A stretch of DNA of 64,000 nucleotides from the NCBI RefSeq assembly GCF_042653765.1, contig NZ_JBHSEZ010000006.1:176203-240202 (forward strand). The letters run 5' to 3'. Shown here one piece after another: positions 39,070-46,455 of the stretch (within the stretch, counting starts at the first letter, position 1; the number at the start of each line of letters is the position of its first letter). Both the position numbers and the translations under genes were made by a program. This DNA is from Castellaniella denitrificans (GTDB taxonomy: Bacteria; Pseudomonadota; Gammaproteobacteria; Burkholderiales; Burkholderiaceae_B). The notes under the pieces are model-generated. The model was given only the letters and a program-made list of their open reading frames with translations. It had not been told where the DNA came from and did no database searches.

Positions 39070-39390
39070 TTATGCCTTCGCGCCAACGACGGCGCCGTTG
39101 GAGCGGAAAATGCGAACCTTGGCGCCGTCCACGACCTTGACGCCGACGCGGTCGCCCTTGCCGGTTTCGGGGTTGTAGATCGCCACGTTCGAGATGTGGA
39201 TGGGCAGGGTCTTGTCGACGATGCCGCCGGGCGTGCCCGCCATGGGATTGCCCTTGGCGTGCTTCTTCACGACGTTGATGCCTTCGACCAGCACGTGGTC
39301 GGCGTCGACGCGGGCCACCACGGTGCCCCGGCGGCTGCGGTCGCGGCCGGACAGCACGATGACTTCGTCGCCTTTGCGAATGTTTTGCAT
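39070..39390 (-). CDS. rplX: 50S ribosomal protein L24
   Basis: The 106-residue L24 carries the KOW motif at its start (IRKGDEVIVLSGRDRSRRGTV), then HAKGNPMAGTPGGIVDKTLPIHISNVAIYNP. It starts 50S assembly. It lies 10 bases after rplN. Confidence 0.99.
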   Translation of the reverse strand: MQNIRKGDEVIVLSGRDRSRRGTVVARVDADHVLVEGINVVKKHAKGNPMAGTPGGIVDKTLPIHISNVAIYNPETGKGDRVGVKVVDGAKVRIFRSNGAVVGAKA

Positions 39391-39400
39391 GATCGGCTCC

Positions 39401-39769
39401 TTACAGCACTTCGGGCGCCAGGGACACGATCTTCATGAACTTCTCGGTGCGCAGTTCGCGCGTGACCGGTCCGAAGATGCGCGTGCCGATGGGCTCGAGC
39501 TTGGCGTTGAGCAACACGGCCGCATTGCCGCCGAAGCGGATCAGCGAGCCGTCCTTGCGGCGGACGCCCTTGGCGGTACGCACCACCACGGCGTTGTAGA
39601 TTTCGCCCTTCTTGACGCGCCCGCGGGGGGCCGCTTCCTTGACGGACACCTTGATGACGTCGCCGATGGCGGCATAACGGCGCTTGGAGCCGCCCAACAC
39701 CTTGATGCACATCACAGAACGCGCACCCGTGTTGTCGGCCACGTCCAGCGTGGTCTGCATTTGGATCAT
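39401..39769 (-). CDS. rplN: 50S ribosomal protein L14
   Basis: The 122-residue L14 starts MIQMQTTLDVADNTGARSVM and ends RELRTEKFMKIVSLAPEVL. In most proteobacteria rpsQ would lie directly upstream. Here rpsQ is about 18.8 kb away and rplN is the first gene of its unit, behind its own promoter and a leader of roughly 240 bases. Confidence 0.99.
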   Translation of the reverse strand: MIQMQTTLDVADNTGARSVMCIKVLGGSKRRYAAIGDVIKVSVKEAAPRGRVKKGEIYNAVVVRTAKGVRRKDGSLIRFGGNAAVLLNAKLEPIGTRIFGPVTRELRTEKFMKIVSLAPEVL

Positions 39770-40068
39770 GATTTTTCCTGTTCCAACTTAACAACGAAGC
39801 CCAGGGCATGAATCCCCGGCCACGCAGCCAGTTTTGGTCCCGTCAGGCATACTTGACAGCCGCTTGGGTTCGCCAATTGGGTTGGCCAAGTACGCCCTGG
39901 GTTGAAATTCGATAACTTCCATTGCCCCAAGCCAGGATCCGGCCGCAAACCACATATAGCCACGCGCAAAGCATGGCCTATGGCAAACCGCACCCTATAG
40001 GGCAAGACGGCCATTATAGGATGCCGATGGGGGCTTTGCAAGCCCTTTCCACAAAAAACAGACAAGCG
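39770..40068 (-). other. Leader and promoter region of the spc operon
   Basis: The 299 bases between the LapD-like gene and rplN hold a promoter near the far end and then a leader that is less GC-rich than the genes. A 99-codon open frame crosses it but has no conserved features or ribosome-binding site, so I do not call a gene. I found no named leader motif. Confidence 0.6.
40013..40041 (-). promoter_or_regulatory. Sigma-70 promoter for the spc operon (rplN onward)
   Basis: On the minus strand -35 TTGCAA (40036-40041) and -10 TATAAT (40013-40018) are separated by exactly 17 bases. Transcription would start near 40006, about 237 bases before rplN. The -35 lies in a small dyad (GGGCTT/AAGCCC). 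Confidence 0.75.
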
Positions 40069-41964
40069 TCACGCGGCGCGCGGCAGGGCGCCGTACTCCA
40101 TCACCATCCGGCGCGTGCCCGGATCCTCCGCGTCGTCCACGTAGACGCGCATGCCCATGCCGATCGCGGTCTCGGTGACGGCCACCATCATCTGCACGCC
40201 GCCCGGGCTGGCCAGCAGTTCGCGCACGAAATTTCCGCCCAGCTTCACATAGGCGAAATCGACCTCGTGGATCTGGCGCAGGGCGTCTGGCTGCTGGTCC
40301 AGGCCGCGCAGCCCGACGTGCATGCCGGCCTCGATGACGCCCCGTGCGAAGGCCCGGAAGGCTTCCAGGTGGCGGCTCAGTCCGTAGGCGTCCAGTTCCA
40401 CCACCAGGCGGTGCAGCAGTTCGGGATCGGCGTTGCCGCAGATCTGGCGGATCTCGTCCAGGTACTGCGTGTCCAGGATCGAGGCGATCGACATGCGGAT
40501 GACCAGGACGCCGTCGTGCTCGCCCAGCCAGTTCAGCGCCAGGCACAGCGCGCGCATGTCGCAGGCCGGGGACAGGCCCAGGCGCGCGGCGGCCGGCATG
40601 AACAGGAAGCCGGACATGAGCGGCTGGTCGGGGTCGTCCTCCTGCAGGGCCAGCGCGGCCTCGTAGCGATCGGCGATGTCGTCGCCCTCGTACCGGACGC
40701 GGCGCACGTCCAGCGACAGGCGGTCGTGGTCCAGCGCCTGGGAGATCAGGGTGCGCCAGGACGCCTCGCCCATGAGCAGCTCGCCGTCCTCGTGGTCGGC
40801 GTAGGACAGGAATTCGATTTCCTCGTGGCCGGCGCTCTCGGCGCACATCAGGGCCTGGTCCAGACGCGTCAGGACTTCCTTGGGAGTGCACTGCACGGTG
40901 TAGTCCGTCAGGGCGTAGGCCCAGCGCGACAGGTTGTGGCTGTCGAGCTTGACCCGCAGGGTCTCGAGCAGCTCGCGCAGTCTCTGCACCGGGCGCATGA
41001 CCTCGGGGCCGCCGCCCACGGGAAACAGCACCACGAAGTCGCTGCCGGTCAGCCGGGCGGGCAGCGCCCGCGCCTGCGGGGTCTCGTTCAGCAGCTCGAT
41101 GATGCGCCGCCCCAGCAGCCGCAGCCAGTCGTCCAGTTCCTGGCGTTCGGTCTGGTTCTGCAGGCGCGCCATGTCGCGGCTGCGCACCAGCAGCACGTAG
41201 CCGCTGACCGCGCCCTGGCGGGAATCGTCGCGCAGCATGCGCTTGAGCTCGTTGAGGAAATAGCTGCGGTTGGCCAGGCCGGTCACCGGATCGCGGTTGA
41301 GCTCGATCTCCAGCCGCTCGATGCGCGCCATCTGCTCGTCCATGGTGGGCGCGACGCGTTCGCGGACGTCGTCCATGAGCTCGGCGTCCTCGACCGGCTC
41401 GGTGCGCTTGATCTTGATTTCGGGCGCTTCCACCGCCGCGGCGGACAGCTCGCGCCGCACCCGGGCCGACAGCGCGATGACGAACAAGGCCCAGAAAGCC
41501 GCCAGCCCCAGGGCCAGCCAGGTCCATTGCAGCACGTGCGTCCAGAGCGCGTCGCGCGCGGGCCCCGGATCCAGGGTCAGTCGCAGCGAACCGGCGCCAG
41601 CCACCTGCCGGGAAGCCGGGTGGGGCTGGATGTCGGCCAGGGCGTCGAACCAGTCCGGCGCATCCCCGGCGGACCGCCCCGGGCGGCGGGACTGGAAGAC
41701 GGGGGCCGCCGGATCATCGGGCGTGAAGCCCAGGTCGGCGAAGCGCCCCTGCTGGAAGGCCGCGTCCAGCACCCGCGCGCGGGCGGCGGCGTCGGGCTGG
41801 GCGCCGACCAGCAGGGCCAGCGTGGCGGCGGCGTTTTCGCCGTCGGTCTGCAACTGGGCGTCGAGCCGGCGCTCCATCAGGCTGGTGCCCATCGCCAGCA
41901 TGCCGGCGAGGATGCAGGCGATGACCAGGGACGAAATCACCAGCAGCTGTCGCACGGAAGCCAT
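40069..41964 (-). CDS. LapD-like membrane c-di-GMP effector with degenerate GGDEF and EAL domains
   Basis: A 631-residue inner-membrane protein: helix 1 (residues 6-27), a periplasmic segment similar in layout to the LapD/MoxY N-terminal domain, helix 2 (145-165), a short HAMP/coiled linker, a GGDEF-type domain (about 222-385) and an EAL-type domain (about 395-631). Both catalytic sites are lost. The GGDEF position reads TGSDF (306-310), so it cannot make c-di-GMP. In the EAL domain the signature reads EAAL (435-438), the metal-binding DD pair is replaced by LDQQ, and KID reads KLG. This pattern is known from LapD, which binds c-di-GMP and controls the periplasmic protease LapG. No LapG or adhesin gene is visible here. 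It is the only signalling gene in the window and lies directly upstream of rplN. Confidence 0.8.
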   Translation of the reverse strand: MASVRQLLVISSLVIACILAGMLAMGTSLMERRLDAQLQTDGENAAATLALLVGAQPDAAARARVLDAAFQQGRFADLGFTPDDPAAPVFQSRRPGRSAGDAPDWFDALADIQPHPASRQVAGAGSLRLTLDPGPARDALWTHVLQWTWLALGLAAFWALFVIALSARVRRELSAAAVEAPEIKIKRTEPVEDAELMDDVRERVAPTMDEQMARIERLEIELNRDPVTGLANRSYFLNELKRMLRDDSRQGAVSGYVLLVRSRDMARLQNQTERQELDDWLRLLGRRIIELLNETPQARALPARLTGSDFVVLFPVGGGPEVMRPVQRLRELLETLRVKLDSHNLSRWAYALTDYTVQCTPKEVLTRLDQALMCAESAGHEEIEFLSYADHEDGELLMGEASWRTLISQALDHDRLSLDVRRVRYEGDDIADRYEAALALQEDDPDQPLMSGFLFMPAAARLGLSPACDMRALCLALNWLGEHDGVLVIRMSIASILDTQYLDEIRQICGNADPELLHRLVVELDAYGLSRHLEAFRAFARGVIEAGMHVGLRGLDQQPDALRQIHEVDFAYVKLGGNFVRELLASPGGVQMMVAVTETAIGMGMRVYVDDAEDPGTRRMVMEYGALPRAA

Positions 41965-42120
41965 CGCGCACCCTTTAGGAACTTATGGAAACGAATCCTT
42001 GAAAGTGTATCCTGGACGCGGCATTTCCCCAAGAAACAATCACCGGCGCACATCTGCTTCCCAGTGTTCTAAGGGGTAACACGGATACCCAATCCAGGCA
42101 GCTTGTGTATAGTTTTAAAA

Positions 42121-42130
42121 CAAACGTTTG
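42121..42130 (+). promoter_or_regulatory. Palindromic operator CAAACGTTTG before the TetR-type gene
   Basis: A perfect 10-base palindrome in an AT-rich stretch, ending 9 bases before the regulator start. It resembles half-sites of PsrA, the fatty-acid-responsive TetR regulator (GAAAC/GTTTC or CAAAC/GTTTG), but with no spacer between the halves. Its position suggests autorepression and control of the fadE operon. Confidence 0.55.
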
Positions 42131-42139
42131 AATTAATCC

Positions 42140-42820
42140 ATGGCCACCTCCCGCTCCACCCTCACCCGCGATGCCATCCTCGATGCCGCCGAACGCCTGT
42201 TCGCCGAGCACGGGCACGACAACACGTCCATGCGCCAGATCACGCAGGCGGCGGGGGTGAACCTGTCCGCCGTGAACTACCACTTCGGCTCCAAGGACGC
42301 CCTGGTCGAAGCCGTGTTCCAGCGCCGCCTGGACGCGCTGAACGACGAACGCCTGCGCATCCTGGACGACCTCGAGGCCAAGGCCGGCGGCCAGCCCCTC
42401 AAGCCTTCCGCCATCGTCGAGGCCTACTTCGGCCCCCTGGTGCGCCACGCCTGCAGCGCTGGCGCCGAACGGCGCGCCTTCATGCCGCTGCAGTCCAGCA
42501 CCATGTCCGACCCGAACGGCGCCATCAGCGCCCTGTTCGCCGCCGAACGCTCGGCGGTCGCGCACCGCTTCACCCGCGCGCTGCTGGCCTCGCTGCCGGG
42601 CGTGCCGGAAGCCGAGATCGTCTGGCGCTTCCACTTCATGCTGGGCGCCACGGCCTACGCCATCATGGGCGCCGAAAGCTCCAGCCGGGCCATGAACCTG
42701 CCCGGCGACACCAGCAACATCGACGCCCAGGCCCTGCTCGGCCGCCTGATGGCCTTCCTGCTGGGCGGCCTGCGCGCCCCGCTGTCGACCGGCGCGCCAC
42801 TACCGGGAGCCCCCTCATGA
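42140..42820 (+). CDS. TetR-family regulator, PsrA-like
   Basis: A 226-residue repressor. The N-terminal helix-turn-helix runs RDAILDAAERLFAEHGHDNTSMRQITQAAGVNLSAVNYHFGSKDALVEAVF. The stretch AGVNLSAVNYHFGSK and the C-terminal FWRVHFMLGA-like run (VWRFHFMLGATAYAIMG) resemble Pseudomonas PsrA, which senses long-chain fatty acids or acyl-CoA. It overlaps fadE by ATGA and so is the first gene of the beta-oxidation operon. It probably represses this operon, and acyl ligands would relieve it (inference). Other TetR fatty-acid regulators (FadP, FadR of Gram-positives) are alternatives. Confidence 0.8.
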   Translation: MATSRSTLTRDAILDAAERLFAEHGHDNTSMRQITQAAGVNLSAVNYHFGSKDALVEAVFQRRLDALNDERLRILDDLEAKAGGQPLKPSAIVEAYFGPLVRHACSAGAERRAFMPLQSSTMSDPNGAISALFAAERSAVAHRFTRALLASLPGVPEAEIVWRFHFMLGATAYAIMGAESSSRAMNLPGDTSNIDAQALLGRLMAFLLGGLRAPLSTGAPLPGAPS

Positions 42821-45162
42821 CGTTCCTGCTGATCATTCTCGTCCTGCTGCTGGGGGCCGCCGTCTTCGTGCTGTCCAGCCGCGATCTGCGCATCCGGCAC
42901 CTCAGCCGCCCCCTGTATCGGACCTTCCGCCGCATCCTGCCGCGCATGTCGGACACCGAACGCGAGGCCCTGGAAGCGGGCACCGTCTGGTGGGAAGGCG
43001 AACTCTTCCGCGGCCGCCCCAGCGCGCGCGCCCTGCATGCCATCCCCGCCCCGCGCCTGACCGATGCCGAACAGGACTTCCTCGACAATGAGGTCGAGAC
43101 CGTCTGCGCGATGGTGAACGACTGGCAGGTCACCCGGCGGGATCTGGACATCCCCGCCGACGCCTGGGAATACATCAAGACCCACCGATTCTTCGGCATG
43201 ATCATCCCGAAGGAATACGGCGGACTGGGCTTCTCGGCGCTGGCGCATTCCGCCGTGGTCGCCAAGCTGTCCACGCGCTGCTCCGCACTGTCGGTCACCG
43301 TCATGGTGCCCAATTCCCTGGGGCCGGCCGAACTGCTGCTGCACTACGGCACCGACGAACAGAAGAACCACTACCTGCCGCGCCTGGCACGCGGCGAGGA
43401 CATCCCGGCCTTCGCCCTGACCAGCCCCTGGGCCGGCTCGGACGCCGCCGCCATCCCCGACCACGGCATCGTGTGCACCGGCGAATGGCAGGGCCGCGAA
43501 GTCCTGGGCATGCGCGTCACCTGGGACAAGCGCTACATCACGCTGGGCCCCGTCTGCACCCTCCTGGGCCTGGCCTTCCGCCTGTACGACCCCGACGGCC
43601 TGCTGGGCGACACGCCCGACCTGGGGATCACCTGCGCCCTGGTGCCGTCCGACCACCCCGGCGTGGAAACCGGCCGCCGCCATTTCCCGCTGGACGCCAT
43701 GTTCATGAACGGCCCCACGCGCGGGCGGGACGTGTTCATGCCGCTGGACTTCATCATCGGCGGGCCGGCCATGGCCGGCCAGGGCTGGCGCATGCTGATG
43801 GAATGCCTGGCGGCGGGGCGCTCGATCTCGCTGCCCTCGTCCTATACCGGCATGGCCAAGCTCACCGCGCGCGCCGTGGGCGCCTACACCGTCGTGCGCG
43901 ACCAGTTCCGCACCCGCATCCACAAGTTCGAGGGCATCGCCGAGGCCCTGGCGCGCATCGGCGGCCACACCTACCTGATGGACGCGGCCCGCGTCATGAC
44001 GGCCGGCGCCGTGGACCTGGGCGAAAAGCCCGCCGTGGTCTCGGCCATCGTCAAATACCACGTCACCGAACGCGGCCGCATCGTGGTCAACGACGGCATG
44101 GACGTCATCGGCGGCAAGGGCATCTGCCTGGGACCGCAGAACTTCCTGGGCCGCGCCTACCAGCAGATCCCGGTGGGCATCACGGTCGAGGGCGCCAACA
44201 TCCTCACGCGCAGCCTGATCATCTTCGGCCAAGGGGCGATCCGCTGCCATCCCTACGTGCTGGACGAGATGCGCGCCGCCCAGGCCGCCGATCCCGAACA
44301 GGGGCTGCCGGACTTCGACCGCGCCTTCTGGGGCCACGCGCGCCACACCGCGGCCAATGCGCTGCGCGCCGTCGGCCACGGCTTCACGAACGCCCTGCTG
44401 GCCCGCCCCGACACCGCCGTGGCCCCGGAAATGGCCCGCTACTACCAGCAGCTGACGCGCTTCTCGGCGGCCTTCGCCACCCTGGCCGACGTCTCCATGC
44501 TGACACTGGGCGGCTCGCTGAAGCGGCGCGAATCGATCTCCGCCCGCCTGGGCGACATCCTGTCGCAGCTCTACCTGATCTCCGCCACGCTGAAGCGCTA
44601 CCAGGACGAAGGCCGCCAGGCCGCCGACGCGCCGCTGGCGCATTGGGCGATCCAGGACGCGTTCTGCCGCGCCCAGGACGCCTTCGCCGGCGTGCTGGCC
44701 AACTTCCCCAACCGCCCCCTGGCCTGGGCCTTGCGCGCACTGCTGTTCCCCTGGGGCCGGCCGTTCGCCGCGCCGTCCGACCGGCTCTCCGCGGCCGTGG
44801 CCGACGCGATCAGCCAGCCCGGCGGCGCGCGCGACCGCCTGACGCAGGGCACTTACGTTCCCCGGGATCCGGACGAACCCGTCGGCGCCATCGAGGCCGC
44901 CTTCGCCGCCGTGCTGGAGACGCAGGCCATCGAGACCCGCATGCGCGAATTCGAAAAGGCCGGCCGGGTACCGGCCGCCGACCCGCGCGCCAACGTGCGC
45001 GACATGGCCGAGGCCATCCACGCGGCCGGCGGCATCACCGACGACGAGCTGGACCGCATCCGCGCGCGCAACGCGCTGCGCGACCGCGTGATCGCCGTGG
45101 ACGACTTCGCCCCGGACTTCCAGGGCCCGTCCCGGACCGAATCCGAAGGAGCCCGCCCCTGA
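42817..45162 (+). CDS. fadE: Acyl-CoA dehydrogenase, FadE type
   Basis: A 781-residue flavoprotein that introduces the first double bond in acyl-CoA beta-oxidation. As in E. coli FadE (814 residues), a hydrophobic N-terminal segment (FLLIILVLLLGAAVFVLSS) precedes the dehydrogenase domain. That domain contains FGMIIPKEYGGLGFSALAHS, the substrate/flavin loop FALTSPWAGSDAA, RSISLPSSYTGMAK, and FEGIAEALARIGGHTYLMDAARV, followed by the long FadE-specific C-terminal domain. It overlaps both the regulator gene (ATGA) and fadI by one base. The FadE-type architecture is distinct from 380-residue acyl-CoA dehydrogenases. Confidence 0.94.
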   Translation: MTFLLIILVLLLGAAVFVLSSRDLRIRHLSRPLYRTFRRILPRMSDTEREALEAGTVWWEGELFRGRPSARALHAIPAPRLTDAEQDFLDNEVETVCAMVNDWQVTRRDLDIPADAWEYIKTHRFFGMIIPKEYGGLGFSALAHSAVVAKLSTRCSALSVTVMVPNSLGPAELLLHYGTDEQKNHYLPRLARGEDIPAFALTSPWAGSDAAAIPDHGIVCTGEWQGREVLGMRVTWDKRYITLGPVCTLLGLAFRLYDPDGLLGDTPDLGITCALVPSDHPGVETGRRHFPLDAMFMNGPTRGRDVFMPLDFIIGGPAMAGQGWRMLMECLAAGRSISLPSSYTGMAKLTARAVGAYTVVRDQFRTRIHKFEGIAEALARIGGHTYLMDAARVMTAGAVDLGEKPAVVSAIVKYHVTERGRIVVNDGMDVIGGKGICLGPQNFLGRAYQQIPVGITVEGANILTRSLIIFGQGAIRCHPYVLDEMRAAQAADPEQGLPDFDRAFWGHARHTAANALRAVGHGFTNALLARPDTAVAPEMARYYQQLTRFSAAFATLADVSMLTLGGSLKRRESISARLGDILSQLYLISATLKRYQDEGRQAADAPLAHWAIQDAFCRAQDAFAGVLANFPNRPLAWALRALLFPWGRPFAAPSDRLSAAVADAISQPGGARDRLTQGTYVPRDPDEPVGAIEAAFAAVLETQAIETRMREFEKAGRVPAADPRANVRDMAEAIHAAGGITDDELDRIRARNALRDRVIAVDDFAPDFQGPSRTESEGARP

Positions 45163-46454
45163 TGGCCTTCGAACCCGTCTACATCATCGACGGGGCGCGC
45201 AGCCCCTTCCTCAAGGCCCGCAACGCGCCGGGCCCGTTCTCCGCGTCCGACCTGGCCGTGCAGACGGGCCGCGAACTGCTGCTGCGCCAGCCCTTCGCAC
45301 CCACGGAACTGGACGAGGTCGTGATCGGCTGCGCCGCGCCCTCGGCCGACGAAACCAACATCGGCCGGGTGATCGCCCTGCGCCTGGGCTGCGGCGACCG
45401 CGTGCCCGGCTGGACGGTGATGCGCAACTGCGCCTCCGGCATGCAGGCGCTGGATTCCGCCGCCATGGGCCTGCAGACCGGCCGCCATGACCTGGTCCTG
45501 GCTGGCGGCGTGGACGCGCTGTCGCGCGCGCCGCTGCTGTTCCCCGACGAGATGGTCCATTGGCTGGCCCAGTGGAACCAGGCCCGCACCCTGGCGCAGC
45601 GCCTGCCGCTGCTGCGGCGCTTCCGCCCCTCGTATTTCAAGCCGGTGATCGGCCTGCTGAAGGGCCTGAGCGATCCGGTGATCGGCCTGTCCATGGGCCA
45701 GACCGCCGAGAACCTGGTCCACCGCTTCGGCCTGACGCGCGAACAGCTCGACGCCTACGCGGCCCAGAGCCACGCCCGCGCCCTGGCCGCGCGCGCCCGT
45801 GGGGCCTTCGGCGAGATCGTGCCCCTGGTCGACGCCAAAGGCACGCTGTACGAGGACGACGACGGCGTACGCGCGGACTCCACGCCGGAAAAGCTCGCCC
45901 GGCTCAAGCCCGTCTTCGACAAGCCCTACGGCAACATCACCGCGGGCAACAGTTCCCAGGTCACCGACGGCGCGGCGCTCCTGCTGCTGGCCTCGGAACG
46001 CGCCGTGCGCGAGCGCGGCCTGCGGCCCGTCGCCCGCATCGTCGACGCCCAGTGGGCCGCCCTGGACCCCGCCGTCATGGGCCTGGGGCCCGTGCACGCG
46101 GCCTCGGCCATCCTGGCGCGCCACGCCCTGGGGCTGAACGACCTGGACTTGTGGGAAATCAATGAAGCCTTCGCCGCCCAGGTGCTAGGCTGTCTCGCCG
46201 CCTGGCGCGACGAATCGTGGTGCCGGGAACATCTGGGGCGCGGCGCGCTGGGAGACCTGGACATGGACCGGCTGAACGTGGACGGCGGCGCCATCGCGCA
46301 GGGCCATCCGGTGGGCGCGTCGGGTGCGCGCATCGTGCTGCACCTGGTGCGCGCCCTGCAGGCCCGGGGCCTGCGCCGGGGCATGGCCGCCATCTGCATC
46401 GGCGGCGGCCAGGGCGGCGCCATGCTGGTCGAACTCTGCGGGCAGGAGGGCTGA
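45162..46454 (+). CDS. fadI: Acetyl-CoA acyltransferase (thiolase), FadI-like
   Basis: The 430-residue thiolase cleaves 3-ketoacyl-CoA to acetyl-CoA and a shortened acyl-CoA. The nucleophile cysteine is in RNCASGMQALDSA (about residue 90), the histidine in NEAFAAQVLG, and the second cysteine in ICIGGGQGGAM; the GGAIAQGHPVGASGAR loop is intact. Length and the long loop around residue 140 (RFRPSYFKPVIGLLKGLSDP) match FadI (about 436) better than FadA (about 390). The ATG overlaps the fadE stop by one base. It partners with the next gene. Confidence 0.92.
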   Translation: MAFEPVYIIDGARSPFLKARNAPGPFSASDLAVQTGRELLLRQPFAPTELDEVVIGCAAPSADETNIGRVIALRLGCGDRVPGWTVMRNCASGMQALDSAAMGLQTGRHDLVLAGGVDALSRAPLLFPDEMVHWLAQWNQARTLAQRLPLLRRFRPSYFKPVIGLLKGLSDPVIGLSMGQTAENLVHRFGLTREQLDAYAAQSHARALAARARGAFGEIVPLVDAKGTLYEDDDGVRADSTPEKLARLKPVFDKPYGNITAGNSSQVTDGAALLLLASERAVRERGLRPVARIVDAQWAALDPAVMGLGPVHAASAILARHALGLNDLDLWEINEAFAAQVLGCLAAWRDESWCREHLGRGALGDLDMDRLNVDGGAIAQGHPVGASGARIVLHLVRALQARGLRRGMAAICIGGGQGGAMLVELCGQEG

Positions 46455-46455
46455 C

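Noticed and set aside
39766..40065. 99-codon minus-strand open frame in the spc leader
   Set aside because: It starts upstream of the predicted promoter's -10 element, has no ribosome-binding site or conserved sequence, and overlaps the rplN start.
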